Shown here: in pieces, positions 40,229 to 50,561 of the stretch
How the letters are laid out: each line of letters starts with the position of its first letter
Position numbering within the stretch: the stretch's first letter is position 1
From: Atopobiaceae bacterium
Lineage (GTDB): Bacteria > Actinomycetota > Coriobacteriia > Coriobacteriales > Atopobiaceae
Assembly: GCA_022483015.1 (NCBI GenBank)
Contig: JAKVOB010000001.1
Span: 1,388,902 to 1,452,901, forward strand
Length of the DNA: 64,000 nt
Reading direction: 5' to 3'
Notes under the pieces: model-generated
What the model saw: the letters and a program-made list of their open reading frames with translations, nothing else
Told to the model about the DNA's origin: nothing
Database searches by the model: none
Made by a program: the position numbers and the translations under genes

Positions 40229-40728
40229 TCGATGATCCTGAGGTAGGTCTCGAACGAGAAGGGCACCCCTTCGTCCGTGACCCCTCCTGGATGCGTCTCC
40301 TCGAGCTCCCAGCCGGGGATCTTGGTGAGGTCAGGGAAGAAGGCGTCGGCTGGGCGGGTGCAGCGGTTGCGCGTGACGAAGACGCGCTCGCAGTAGGGGA
40401 GGAAGGTGCGGTAGACGGCCTCGCCGCCGATGACCCACACGTCCTCGTCCTGTGCCGTCATCCTGAGTGCGTCGCGGACGCCATGCGCCAGCTCGAATCC
40501 CTCGCGAGGCGTGGCCTCGTCACGGGTGAGCACGATGTTGCGGCGGTTCTTGAGGGGACGCGCGCCGGGAAGCCCCTCCTGGGTCTTCCTGCCCATGATG
40601 CAGGTCCCGCCAGTGGTGAGGCTCACGAAGTGGCGCATGTCGTCGTGGTTCGCCACGAGCAGCTGGCCCTTGTGGCCGATTCCCCAGTCATCGCAGGTGG
40701 CGACGACGGCGTTCATGTGTTGCGACAC
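40225..40728 (-). CDS. folA: dihydrofolate reductase
   Basis: Reduces dihydrofolate made by ThyA. It has NAVVATCDDWGIGHKGQLL at the N-terminus with an aspartate in ANHDDMRHF as the catalytic acid, CIMGRKTQEGLPGARPLKNR, and VIGGEAVYRTFLPYCERVFV. I choose GTG 40728 because AGGGG lies 9 bases upstream. ATG 40716 is an alternative that starts closer to the family consensus. It lies 99 bases downstream of thyA on the same strand, the classical pair. It is slightly longer than E. coli FolA. Confidence 0.92.
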   Translation of the reverse strand: MSQHMNAVVATCDDWGIGHKGQLLVANHDDMRHFVSLTTGGTCIMGRKTQEGLPGARPLKNRRNIVLTRDEATPREGFELAHGVRDALRMTAQDEDVWVIGGEAVYRTFLPYCERVFVTRNRCTRPADAFFPDLTKIPGWELEETHPGGVTDEGVPFSFETYLRIID

Positions 40729-40826
40729 GTAATCAATCCCCTCGAGGTTCCGTCTGACGCATCCCTTTATACGCTCGCAGGCCCAGCTCGGCAAATCGGT
40801 GGGAGGGATGTCGTGCCAACATCGGG

Positions 40827-41675
40827 CTATACCGCGATGGGGATGCCCTTCACCTGCGGCCCGTGCTGGTAGTCCTCCACGATGAGGTCGTCCGTCGTGA
40901 AGTCGTAGAAGTCGTGCACGTCAGGATCGAGGCGTACCGTGGGTGCCGGGAGGTGCGGGCGGGAGATGAGCTCGCGCACGATGTCGACGTGGCGGTCGTA
41001 GATGTGGGCGTCCGATATCACGTGGAGGAGCTCGCCGGCGATCATGCCCTCCACCTGGGCCACCATCATGAGCAGGATGGCGTACTGGCAGACGTTCCAG
41101 TTGTTGGCCGCGAGCACGTCCTGGCTTCGCTGCATGAGGAGCATGTTGAGCGTCGGGCGGTCCTGTCCTGGGTCCTGGGTGACGTTGTACGTCACGCTGT
41201 AGGCGCAGGGGTAGAGGTGCATCTCGTGGAGGTCCGCGAAGGTGTACATGTTGGTCATGATGCGGCGCGAGTAGGGCGTGTGCTCGAGGTCATAGAGCAC
41301 ACGGTCCATCTGGTCGAAGTCGCCCTCGGGATAGTGCGAGCGCTGGGCGATCTGGTAGCCGTAGGCCTTGCCGATGCTTCCGGTCTCGTCGGCCCACTCG
41401 TCCCAGATGTGGCTGTTGAGGTCATGCACGTCGTTGGACTTCCGCTGGTAGATCCAGAGGATCTCGTCCATGCAGCTCTTGAGGGCCGTGCGACGTAGTG
41501 TGAGCGCAGGGAACTCCTCGCGAAGGTCGTAGCGGTTGGTGACGCCGAACCGCTTGATGGTGTAGGCAGGGGTGCCGTCCTCCCAATGGGGGCGGACCTT
41601 CTGGCCCTCGGTGGTGGTGCCATGGTCGATGATGTCATGGCACATGTCGCAGAACAGGTCGTCAGCCTTGCTCAT
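40827..41675 (-). CDS. thyA: thymidylate synthase
   Basis: Makes dTMP from dUMP with methylene-THF. 282 residues from ATG 41675, which has GGGAAG upstream. The active-site Cys is in LHEMHLYPCAYSVTYNV, replacing the usual PPCH by YPCA. RSQDVLAANNWNVCQYAIL matches the RSxD...N dUMP-binding region, and HIYDRHVDIVRELISR is the C-terminal signature. The divergent Cys loop is intact at the Pro-Cys. It is transcribed ahead of folA. Confidence 0.94.
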   Translation of the reverse strand: MSKADDLFCDMCHDIIDHGTTTEGQKVRPHWEDGTPAYTIKRFGVTNRYDLREEFPALTLRRTALKSCMDEILWIYQRKSNDVHDLNSHIWDEWADETGSIGKAYGYQIAQRSHYPEGDFDQMDRVLYDLEHTPYSRRIMTNMYTFADLHEMHLYPCAYSVTYNVTQDPGQDRPTLNMLLMQRSQDVLAANNWNVCQYAILLMMVAQVEGMIAGELLHVISDAHIYDRHVDIVRELISRPHLPAPTVRLDPDVHDFYDFTTDDLIVEDYQHGPQVKGIPIAV

Positions 41676-41712
41676 GGCGCTTCCCATCTGATCGAGGCGT
41701 TATTGATGCCGC

Positions 41713-42600
41713 CTATTTCTGTGCCGAGAGGGACAGGGCCTCGACGAGCGCCTCGCCGGATGCGGTGGCGTCGGTGTTCGTCTGCTCGTCGGCGGTGTAG
41801 AGGTCTCCGACGGTCTTGCCGTCAGGGGACTGCGTCATGGCGATGATGCTCGAGATGGTGGCCCAGCGGTCGACGGCCTTCTCTTGCGCGTCCGTGAGGC
41901 TGGTCGTGATGGCACTCGCGTATGAGCCGGAGACGTTGCTCGGGACCTGGATGGCCTTGAGGTCGGCGGTGGCCTGCTCGGCGACCTGTGCGGCCGATGC
42001 CAGCTCGCTGTTCACGGTGTCGGTGTCGTCGCCGGCCTTCGCCGCGGCGTTGAGGTGGCTCGCGACGGCGGTGTCAGCCTCGTCGTCGACCGAGACGAGC
42101 GACCTCACGTAGGTCGACACGTTGGAGGTGGCGCCGGAGTAGTCGGTGGCCGCGACCTCGCTCGAGATGTCATAGGTATAGAGGTAGAGGTCGTAGTAGA
42201 GCGCGTTCTCCTGCGTGAGGGACTCCTTGGTCACGTCGGCACCCTGGCCTGTGCTCGAGTCACCGCCGAGAAGGTCCTCGAGCGAGCCGGTGTCCGGTTC
42301 GGACTCAGATCCATAGCCATAGCCATAGCCGTCGCCATAGTCGTTGCTCGAGCTGCTGCCGTACTCGCTGCCGAGCATCGCGCCGAAGACCGCCGAGACG
42401 CAGCTCGAGATGCCCGAGGCGAGCAGCAGGCAGGCGGCGATGACGGCGACCACGATGACGTAGGCGGCATAGCCGCTCCTGTTGTGCTCGGAGTCGGTGG
42501 TGGCGCTGGCGGTCTCGATGACCTCCTCCTGGGCGTCAGGGGAGTCGGGCTGGCCAGCGGTAGGCTGGCCCTGGGGGTTCGTGGGGATGTTCTCGTCCAT
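41713..42600 (-). CDS. membrane-anchored hypothetical protein
   Basis: 295 residues. A Pro/Gln/Glu-rich cytoplasmic N-terminus (1-42) is followed by one membrane span (about 44-68, YAAYVIVVAVIAACLLLASG). A Ser/Asp/Gly/Tyr-rich linker (YGDGYGYGYGSESE) leads to a helical acidic extracellular domain of about 170 residues with no family I recognise. The ATG at 42600 has AGAGG upstream. It lies upstream of thyA with a 37-base gap, so they may share a transcript. The function is unknown. Confidence 0.75.
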   Translation of the reverse strand: MDENIPTNPQGQPTAGQPDSPDAQEEVIETASATTDSEHNRSGYAAYVIVVAVIAACLLLASGISSCVSAVFGAMLGSEYGSSSSNDYGDGYGYGYGSESEPDTGSLEDLLGGDSSTGQGADVTKESLTQENALYYDLYLYTYDISSEVAATDYSGATSNVSTYVRSLVSVDDEADTAVASHLNAAAKAGDDTDTVNSELASAAQVAEQATADLKAIQVPSNVSGSYASAITTSLTDAQEKAVDRWATISSIIAMTQSPDGKTVGDLYTADEQTNTDATASGEALVEALSLSAQK

Positions 42601-42810
42601 CAATGAGGTCCTCTCTCGGGCGATGTGCTGCCCTGATTCTAGCCGACTCGTCGTGGGTACGTGTGAAGCATCGGAGACGTGCGCTTCTTCGGGAGCCTGA
42701 CGAGCATCTGAAATTGATTGGTACCAGCGGTCGGTTCTTCTCGGTGAGCGGTAGTCTACGGTTTTCTGGTCATGTCCCTCGAGGGGTTCGGCTAACATGC
42801 AATGCGTTGC

Positions 42811-42838
42811 AAGGCTGTTACTCCTCGGAGGCACCACT
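42811..42838 (+). promoter_or_regulatory. RAT-like antiterminator site in the bgl leader
   Basis: AAGGCTGTTACTCCTCGGAG followed by GCA closely resembles the ribonucleic antiterminator target of LicT/BglG proteins (AAGGATTGTTACT then GCAGGCA). It sits 55 bases before the antiterminator gene, whose own start is directly preceded by a T6 run. The matching terminator stem is not obvious. Confidence 0.5.
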
Positions 42839-42892
42839 TGCGCAGGTCGTCGGTTCTCGTCGTCTGCTGCGCTGGGTCTCGGAGGTTTTTTC

Positions 42893-43735
42893 ATGCGCAT
42901 CGTCAAGAAGATCAACAACAACGTGGCGCTCGCGCAGGATGCGTCGGGCGAGGACGTCATCGTCTTCGGCAAGGGCATCGGCTTCCCGGCCGTGCCCTAT
43001 GACCTCGATGACGAGACACGTGTCGAGCGGACCTTCTTTGACGTCGACGAGTCCGTGGCCTCTGCGGTCCAAGGCGTCCGCGATGACGTCCTCCTGGCCT
43101 CCTCCGACATCGTGGACCTGGCACGGATGGAGCTCGGCAAGCTCAACGGCAACATCGTCTTCACGCTTGCCGACCACCTCCAGTTCGCCACCGAGCGCAC
43201 CACGCAGGACATCCAGATCGATAACCCGCTCTCGTGCGAGGTCGCCTACGTCTACCCCCGCGAGACCGAGCTGGGTACCAAGGCCCTGGGCATCTTCAAG
43301 AGCCGCACCGGCGTGGAGCTTCCCAAGAGCGAGGCCTGCTCGATCGCCCTGCATATCGTGAACGCCGAGGCAGACGAGGGCAGCACCGGGGACATGCACC
43401 TCGTGATGGAGAGCGCCCGCATCATCGAGAAGGTCACGACCATCCTCGAGCACGAGCTCGGCCTCGAGCTCGACCGCTCCTCCTACGCCTACGTCCGCTT
43501 CGTGGCGCACCTGCGCTACCTGCTGGGGCGCCTCATGAACGACGAGCCCATGCAGACCAAGAACAGGTCGCTCTTCACGCAGGCCGCCAAGGACTTCCCT
43601 GTTGCCTACCGCTGTGCCTATGCCATCGAGAAGCACCTCGAGGCCGAGCATGGCTGGCATTGCTCCGACGAGGAGCTGCTCTACCTCATGATGCACGTCA
43701 ACCGCCTGGCTGCTGCCTCGTCGCCGCAGCCCTAG
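42893..43735 (+). CDS. licT: BglG/LicT-family transcription antiterminator
   Basis: 280-residue RNA-binding regulator. The N-terminal CAT domain (MRIVKKINNNVALAQDASGE) binds the RAT RNA. Two PRD domains follow, at about 65-170 (LADHLQFATER) and 172-280 (EELLYLMMHVNRL), each phosphorylated by the PTS. The start ATG has GGAGG 7 bases upstream. It precedes the beta-glucoside EIIBC, glucosidase, EIIA and HPr-like genes, the expected operon it controls. Confidence 0.93.
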   Translation: MRIVKKINNNVALAQDASGEDVIVFGKGIGFPAVPYDLDDETRVERTFFDVDESVASAVQGVRDDVLLASSDIVDLARMELGKLNGNIVFTLADHLQFATERTTQDIQIDNPLSCEVAYVYPRETELGTKALGIFKSRTGVELPKSEACSIALHIVNAEADEGSTGDMHLVMESARIIEKVTTILEHELGLELDRSSYAYVRFVAHLRYLLGRLMNDEPMQTKNRSLFTQAAKDFPVAYRCAYAIEKHLEAEHGWHCSDEELLYLMMHVNRLAAASSPQP

Positions 43736-43831
43736 TACCTGGTCTTGCGCGTCCCAGGCGCCGGGACGCACCAGATAGCACGACCTCATGCACCTCACCA
43801 CAGAAGAAGCACCTCACCAAGGGAGGAAACG

Positions 43832-45331
43832 ATGGCTGGAAAGTACGATGCGCTCGCGCGCACCATCATCCAGAACGTCGGCGGCAAGGAGAACATCATC
43901 TCCGTCGCCCACTGCATCACCCGTCTTCGCTTCAAGCTCAAGGACGAGAGCAAGGCCAACACCGACATCCTCGAGCAGACGCAAGGCGTCATCAAGGTCA
44001 TGGTCACCAACGGCCAGTACCAGGTCGTCGTGGGCCAGGCCGTGGACAACATCTATGACGCCGTCCTCGCGGTGGGTCACATCACCCCGGGAGGCACCGT
44101 CGACGTCGACGGCAACCCTGTCGATGACGACGGCGGCTCCGGCGAGAAGAAGGGCATCGCTGCGAAGCTGATCGACATCATCTCCGGCATCATTGCCCCC
44201 ACGCTCGGCATGCTCTCTGCCGCAGGCATCCTCAAGGGCATCTGCGCCCTCTGCACCTTCATGGGCTGGCTCTCCACCACCGACGGCGCCTACATGATCA
44301 TGTACGCCATGGGCGACGGCTTCTTCTACTTCCTTCCTATCGTTCTCGGCTACACCGCCGCAAAGAAGTTCAAGTGCTCCGAGTTCGTCGGCATGGGCAT
44401 CGGCATCGCCCTCGTCTATCCCACGATGGTCGCCCTGACGTCCTCGGGCAACGCCTTGGGAAGCCTCTTCGCGGGCACCATCTTCGAGATGGACTATTAC
44501 ACCACCTTCTTCGGCATCCCCGTGATCATGCCGGCCTCGGGCTACACGAGCTCCGTCGTGCCAGTCATCCTGGCCGTGTGGTTCGCGGCTAAGGTCGAGC
44601 ATTGGTTCAAGCCCCACTGCCCCGACGCCGTGCGCCTGTTCCTGCTCCCGCTCGTCACGCTCTTCGTCACCGTCGTCGTGACCTATCTCGTCATCGGCCC
44701 GGTCGCCTCGCTTGCCTGCTCGCTCATCTCGGCCTTCTTCCAGGCCATCATCAGCATTCCCACCATCGGTCCCGCACTCATGGGTGCCTGCGTGGGTGCG
44801 TTCTGGCAGGTCTTCGTCATCTTCGGATTCCACTGGGCGCTCGTGCCTATCGCCATGCTCAACTTCACCAACCTCGGCTATGACACGATCCTCGCAGCCT
44901 CGTGGGTCTGCTCGTTCGCCCAGATCTTCGCCGTGCTCGCCGTGATGCTGCGCACCAAGGACAAGCACCTCAAGGAGGTCTGCCTGCCCGCGTTCATCAC
45001 CGGTCTCTTCGGTGTGACCGAGCCTTCCATCTACGGTGTCACGCTGCCCAAGAAGACCCCGTTCATCATGAGCTGCATCGGTTCCGCCATCGGCGGTGCC
45101 GTCGACATCATGCTGGGCGGCCGTCAGTTCTCCATGGGTGGCATGAGCTTCTTCACCCTCCCCGTGATGATCGACCCCAGCGAGGGCGGCGTGGGCATCC
45201 AGCCCGTCATCGCCGCACTCATCGGTGCCGCCGTCGCCCTCTCCATCACCTTCGTTCTGACCTGGATCACCTACAAGGACGATCCCAAGGTCATCGAGAA
45301 GGCAAAGGAAGAGGAGCTCCAGGCCGCGTAG
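43832..45331 (+). CDS. bglF: PTS beta-glucoside transporter, EIIBC
   Basis: Imports and phosphorylates aryl-beta-glucosides or cellobiose-like sugars. The 499-residue product has an EIIB domain with Cys28 in VAHCITRLRFKLKD and an EIIC domain with about 10 helices, including GVTEPSIYGVTLPKKTP. It lacks a fused EIIA; a separate EIIA gene lies at 46989. The ATG follows GGGAGGAAA. An interdomain linker is Asp/Gly-rich. Confidence 0.94.
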   Translation: MAGKYDALARTIIQNVGGKENIISVAHCITRLRFKLKDESKANTDILEQTQGVIKVMVTNGQYQVVVGQAVDNIYDAVLAVGHITPGGTVDVDGNPVDDDGGSGEKKGIAAKLIDIISGIIAPTLGMLSAAGILKGICALCTFMGWLSTTDGAYMIMYAMGDGFFYFLPIVLGYTAAKKFKCSEFVGMGIGIALVYPTMVALTSSGNALGSLFAGTIFEMDYYTTFFGIPVIMPASGYTSSVVPVILAVWFAAKVEHWFKPHCPDAVRLFLLPLVTLFVTVVVTYLVIGPVASLACSLISAFFQAIISIPTIGPALMGACVGAFWQVFVIFGFHWALVPIAMLNFTNLGYDTILAASWVCSFAQIFAVLAVMLRTKDKHLKEVCLPAFITGLFGVTEPSIYGVTLPKKTPFIMSCIGSAIGGAVDIMLGGRQFSMGGMSFFTLPVMIDPSEGGVGIQPVIAALIGAAVALSITFVLTWITYKDDPKVIEKAKEEELQAA

Positions 45332-46951
<1,620 letters not shown>

Positions 46952-46988
46952 CGCCTCGGCGCCGCTCCTGTGAGGAAAGGGGACTGCA

Positions 46989-47507
46989 ATGGGTCTGTTC
47001 GACAGGTTCAAGAAGGAGAGCGTACCTGACCCCATCACGACGCACGTCGGCACCGACGAGGTGGCCGCCCCGGTCCCGGGGCGCGCGATCGCCCTCGCCG
47101 ACGTGCCCGACCCCGTCTTCGCGGGTGGGGTCCTGGGGCAAGGCCTCGGCATCTGGCCGAGCGATGGCATCTGCTACGCCCCGGTGGCCGGTACCGTCAC
47201 GGCCACCACGGCGACCAACCATGCGGTGGGCCTCACCACGGCAGACGGCATCGAGGTGCTGATCCATATCGGAGTCGACACCGTCGACATGAAGGGCGAG
47301 GGCTTCAAGCGGTTCGTCGAGAAGGACGACGTCGTCGCGGCGGGGTCACCGCTCGTGAGCTTCGACGTCGACAAGATCAAGGCGGCCGGCCATGACGAGG
47401 TCGTGATCTGCGTGGTCTCGAACACGCCGGAGTTCGCCTCGGTCGAGGCACTGGCGTCCGGCGAGGTCGAGGCCGGGTCTCCCGCCATCAAGGTGACCAG
47501 GAAGTAG
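46989..47507 (+). CDS. PTS glucose-family EIIA component
   Basis: 172-residue soluble EIIA of the glucose family. The phosphorylated His93 is in EVLIHIGVDTVDMKGEGF and the second active-site His78 is in TNHAVGLTT. The N-terminal GLFDRFKKE helix may bind membrane. It supplies phosphate to EIIBC and lies 37 bases after bglA. Its ATG has GAGGAAAGG upstream. Confidence 0.92.
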   Translation: MGLFDRFKKESVPDPITTHVGTDEVAAPVPGRAIALADVPDPVFAGGVLGQGLGIWPSDGICYAPVAGTVTATTATNHAVGLTTADGIEVLIHIGVDTVDMKGEGFKRFVEKDDVVAAGSPLVSFDVDKIKAAGHDEVVICVVSNTPEFASVEALASGEVEAGSPAIKVTRK

Positions 47508-47508
47508 C

Positions 47509-47769
47509 ATGCGCGAGCTCACACATCACATCGACGACCGGCTGGGCTTCCATGCCCAGCCGGTCGTCCGTCTCGCGCAGGAGTGCGCCCGCTGGTCGTC
47601 CGTCGTCGCCGTATCGGTCGAGGGCGGCTCCCATGAGGCCCTCGGCACGGACCCCATGGCGCTTCTCGCCCTTGACGCGAGCTGTGGGGACGTCCTCCAT
47701 GTGGGCGTCGAGGGGGCTGACGAGGACGAGGCTGCCGCGGCTGTCGCGGCCGTCCTGGAGGGCCTGTAG
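47509..47769 (+). CDS. ptsH: HPr-like phosphocarrier, atypical
   Basis: 86 residues. Aligned without gap to B. subtilis HPr at the N-terminus, active His15 is kept (RLGFHAQP), but Arg17 is Gln. The region around Ser46 reads EALGTDPMALLAL, with Asp in place of the regulatory serine. It starts 1 base after the EIIA stop, so it is coupled to it. It may be a dedicated carrier for the bgl PTS that cannot be shut off by HPr kinase. Whether it accepts phosphate from PtsI is inference. Confidence 0.82.
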   Translation: MRELTHHIDDRLGFHAQPVVRLAQECARWSSVVAVSVEGGSHEALGTDPMALLALDASCGDVLHVGVEGADEDEAAAAVAAVLEGL

Positions 47770-47842
47770 GCGCGGCCCGGACCCATCCGTCGCACGGCAT
47801 CCCGGGGCCCTCGGGTATCATCGACCCCAAGGGGGGGTCCTG

Positions 47843-48895
47843 ATGTCGCTCTGCCTGCTCATATCGCCCGCCAAGCGCATGGCCGAGCCTGACACGCTCG
47901 CGCCACGCTCCGTGCCAGCCTGCGTCGCGGACGCCGAGCGGCTGGTAGGTGCCCTACGCGCGCTCGATGCCGACGAGCTGCAGCGGCTCTGGCACGTCTC
48001 GGACGCCTTGGCCCACGAGAACCTCGACCGGCTCGAGGCGCTGGACGTCACCGGCGCGACTGCCGGGCTCGTGCCGGCCGCGCTCTCCTTCGAGGGCATC
48101 CAATACCAGCATCTCGCTGCCGGCGTCATGGACGAGGCGGAGCTCGACTGGCTCCAGGGACACCTGCGCATCCTCTCGGGGCTCTATGGGGTGCTGCGGC
48201 CCCTCGACGGCATCAGGCCCTATCGGCTCGAGATGGGGGCCAGGCTGGCCATGCCGGCCCCTGCACACGGATGTCCCACGCCAGGCCCAACCAAGGACCT
48301 CTACGGCTTCTGGGGGCCGGTCCCTCTCGACGTCATGGCGCACGAGGTGGCGATGCCCACCTTGGTGAACATCGCGTCCAAGGAGTATGCGCGCGCCGTC
48401 GTCCCCTGGGCCAGGGAGGCGGGCATACCGGTGCTGACGTGCCTGTTCGGCGACGTGCGCGAGGCAGACGGACACCTGGTCCAGCGTGCGACCGAGGCCA
48501 AGGCGGCGCGCGGCACCTTCGTGCGATGGTGTGCCGAGCAGCGGGTGGCCGACGTGGGCGACCTGACGTCCTTCTCGGAGCGGGGCTATGCGCTCGACGA
48601 GGGCCGCTCGGACGCGGGCACCCTCGTCTTCGTGCGCGACGTCATCCCGGCGCCGTGGTGGCTCTATGTCCTCAGGTGCGCGGACGGCAGCCTCTACACC
48701 GGCATCGCCACCGACGTGGAGCGGCGCCTCGCCGCCCACAACTCGGGCCGCGGAGCCAAGTACACGCGCAGCCATGGCCCCTGCGAGGTCGTCTACCGTG
48801 AGCCCTGCACGGACAAGTCGACCGCACTCAGGCGCGAGCTCGAGGTCAAGGGTCTCTCCCGCGCGCAGAAGCTCAGGCTCGTGGCAGGCGCCTAG
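47843..48895 (+). CDS. YaaA-type peroxide-stress protein fused to a GIY-YIG domain
   Basis: 350 residues. Residues 1 to about 258 are YaaA/DUF328 (LLISPAKRMAEPD, ALSFEGIQYQHL, LYGVLRPLDGIRPYRLEMG). Residues 268-345 are a UPF0213-type GIY-YIG domain (WWLYVLRCADGSLYTGIATD then VERRLAAHNSG). YaaA members bind DNA and limit iron-driven damage. The fused nuclease-like domain suggests action on nucleic acid. The start has AAGGGGGGG upstream. It stands apart from the bgl operon and precedes the C69 dipeptidase. Confidence 0.88.
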   Translation: MSLCLLISPAKRMAEPDTLAPRSVPACVADAERLVGALRALDADELQRLWHVSDALAHENLDRLEALDVTGATAGLVPAALSFEGIQYQHLAAGVMDEAELDWLQGHLRILSGLYGVLRPLDGIRPYRLEMGARLAMPAPAHGCPTPGPTKDLYGFWGPVPLDVMAHEVAMPTLVNIASKEYARAVVPWAREAGIPVLTCLFGDVREADGHLVQRATEAKAARGTFVRWCAEQRVADVGDLTSFSERGYALDEGRSDAGTLVFVRDVIPAPWWLYVLRCADGSLYTGIATDVERRLAAHNSGRGAKYTRSHGPCEVVYREPCTDKSTALRRELEVKGLSRAQKLRLVAGA

Positions 48896-49003
48896 GCCAT
48901 CTCTCGTCCGTCTGCCGTCGCTCCCGTCGACCCCGTCCTGTCACATGTGCGTGCTATGCTCGGCTGCATCAGTCGTAACCATGCCATCGTGAAAGGTGAG
49001 CCC

Positions 49004-50530
49004 ATGCCCTGCACAACGCTGCTCGTAGGAAAGCGCGCCAGCTATGACGGGTCCACGATCGTCGCTCGCAACGAGGACTCGGAGGCTGGCCAGTTCAACC
49101 CCAAGTGCCTCCGCGTCATCGAGCCTGCCGACCAGCCGCGCCACTACCGCTCGGTCCTCTCGCACCTCGAGCTCGACCTGCCGTCAGACCCCATGCGCTA
49201 CACGTCGCTCCCCGACGCCTCGACCGCACGTGGCGTCTGGGGCGAGGCGGGCATCAACACCTGCGACGTCTCGATGAGCGCGACCGAGACCCTGACCACC
49301 AACGAGCGCGTCCTGGGGGCCGACCCCCTGGTGGAGCTCACCTGCGCCACAGGGACCCCGGGCGAGGACTCCTCCCAGCCCGAGCGCGCCGGTGGCCTCG
49401 GCGAGGAGGACCTGCTCACCGTGGTGCTGCCCTACATCCACAGCGCCCGCGAGGGCGTGGCCAGGCTGGGCGCCCTGCTCGAGGAGTACGGCACCTACGA
49501 GTCCAACGGCATCGCCTTCTCGGACGTCGACGAGGTCTGGTGGCTCGAGACCGTGGGCGGTCACCACTGGATCGCGCGCCGGGTACCCGACGACTGCTAC
49601 GTCACGGCCCCCAACCAGCTTGGCATCGACTCGTTCGACCTCACGGACGCCCTGGGCGAGGCGACCGACCACCTCTGCTCGCCCGACCTCGTCGAGTTCG
49701 TCGAGAAGAACCACCTCGACCTCGGGCTGGGCGACCCGCGCGTCGACGGTCACCGCATCCTCGACGCCCGCGCCGCCTTCGGCTCGGCCTCGGATGCCGA
49801 CCATGTCTACAACACGCCGCGCGCCTGGGCGATGCAGCGCTTCCTGAACCCCCATGCCGAGCCGTGGGACGTGCCTGACCAGGGCCTCGACCCTGACTCC
49901 GATGACATCCCGTGGTGCCGCGTGCCCGAGCGCAAGGTCACCATCGAGGACGTGCGCTACACCCTTGCCCTCCATTACCAGGGCACGCCGTACGACCCCT
50001 TCGGCCGCGGCGGCGACGAGGTGACCCGCCACCTGCTCAGGCCCATCGGGATCAACCGTAACGGGCAGCTCTCCGTCGCGCAGATCAGGCCCGACGCGCC
50101 TGACGCCTGCCGTTCCGTGCAGTGGGTCGCCTATGGCTGCAACGTCTTCAACGCCCTCGTCCCTCTCTATGCCAACGTCGACCGCGCGCCGGCCTACCTC
50201 GCCGTCACACCTCCCACGCCCACCACGACCAGCCACTACTGGGCCAACCGCATCATCGCGGCGCTCGCGAGCCCCCACTTCCATGACTGCGAGGCACACG
50301 TCGAGCGCTACCAGCAGCGGGTGGGTTCGCAGGGCCATGCCATCCTGAACCGCACCGACGCCCATGTGGCCGAGGCCGGCCTTGCCTATGCCGATGCGCC
50401 CGAGACCTTGGCCGGGGCCAACGACGAGGCCGCGCACATGCTCGAGGCGGAGACCAACGACCTCCTCGCGCACGTGCTCTACGAGTCGAGTTGTGACATG
50501 GGGAACGCCTTCTCGCGCTCCGACATGTAG
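49004..50530 (+). CDS. C69-family dipeptidase
   Basis: 508-residue N-terminal-nucleophile hydrolase. It begins MPCTTLLVGKRASYDGSTI, with Cys3 the expected nucleophile and IVARNEDSE characteristic of PepD-type dipeptidases. No signal peptide, so cytoplasmic. It likely splits dipeptides derived from medium or cell protein. The ATG has AAAGGTGAG upstream. It lies 31 bases before the amylase gene on the same strand. Confidence 0.92.
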   Translation: MPCTTLLVGKRASYDGSTIVARNEDSEAGQFNPKCLRVIEPADQPRHYRSVLSHLELDLPSDPMRYTSLPDASTARGVWGEAGINTCDVSMSATETLTTNERVLGADPLVELTCATGTPGEDSSQPERAGGLGEEDLLTVVLPYIHSAREGVARLGALLEEYGTYESNGIAFSDVDEVWWLETVGGHHWIARRVPDDCYVTAPNQLGIDSFDLTDALGEATDHLCSPDLVEFVEKNHLDLGLGDPRVDGHRILDARAAFGSASDADHVYNTPRAWAMQRFLNPHAEPWDVPDQGLDPDSDDIPWCRVPERKVTIEDVRYTLALHYQGTPYDPFGRGGDEVTRHLLRPIGINRNGQLSVAQIRPDAPDACRSVQWVAYGCNVFNALVPLYANVDRAPAYLAVTPPTPTTTSHYWANRIIAALASPHFHDCEAHVERYQQRVGSQGHAILNRTDAHVAEAGLAYADAPETLAGANDEAAHMLEAETNDLLAHVLYESSCDMGNAFSRSDM

Positions 50531-50561
50531 CCGTCGCGGACGGCAAGAGGGGAGGCCTCGT

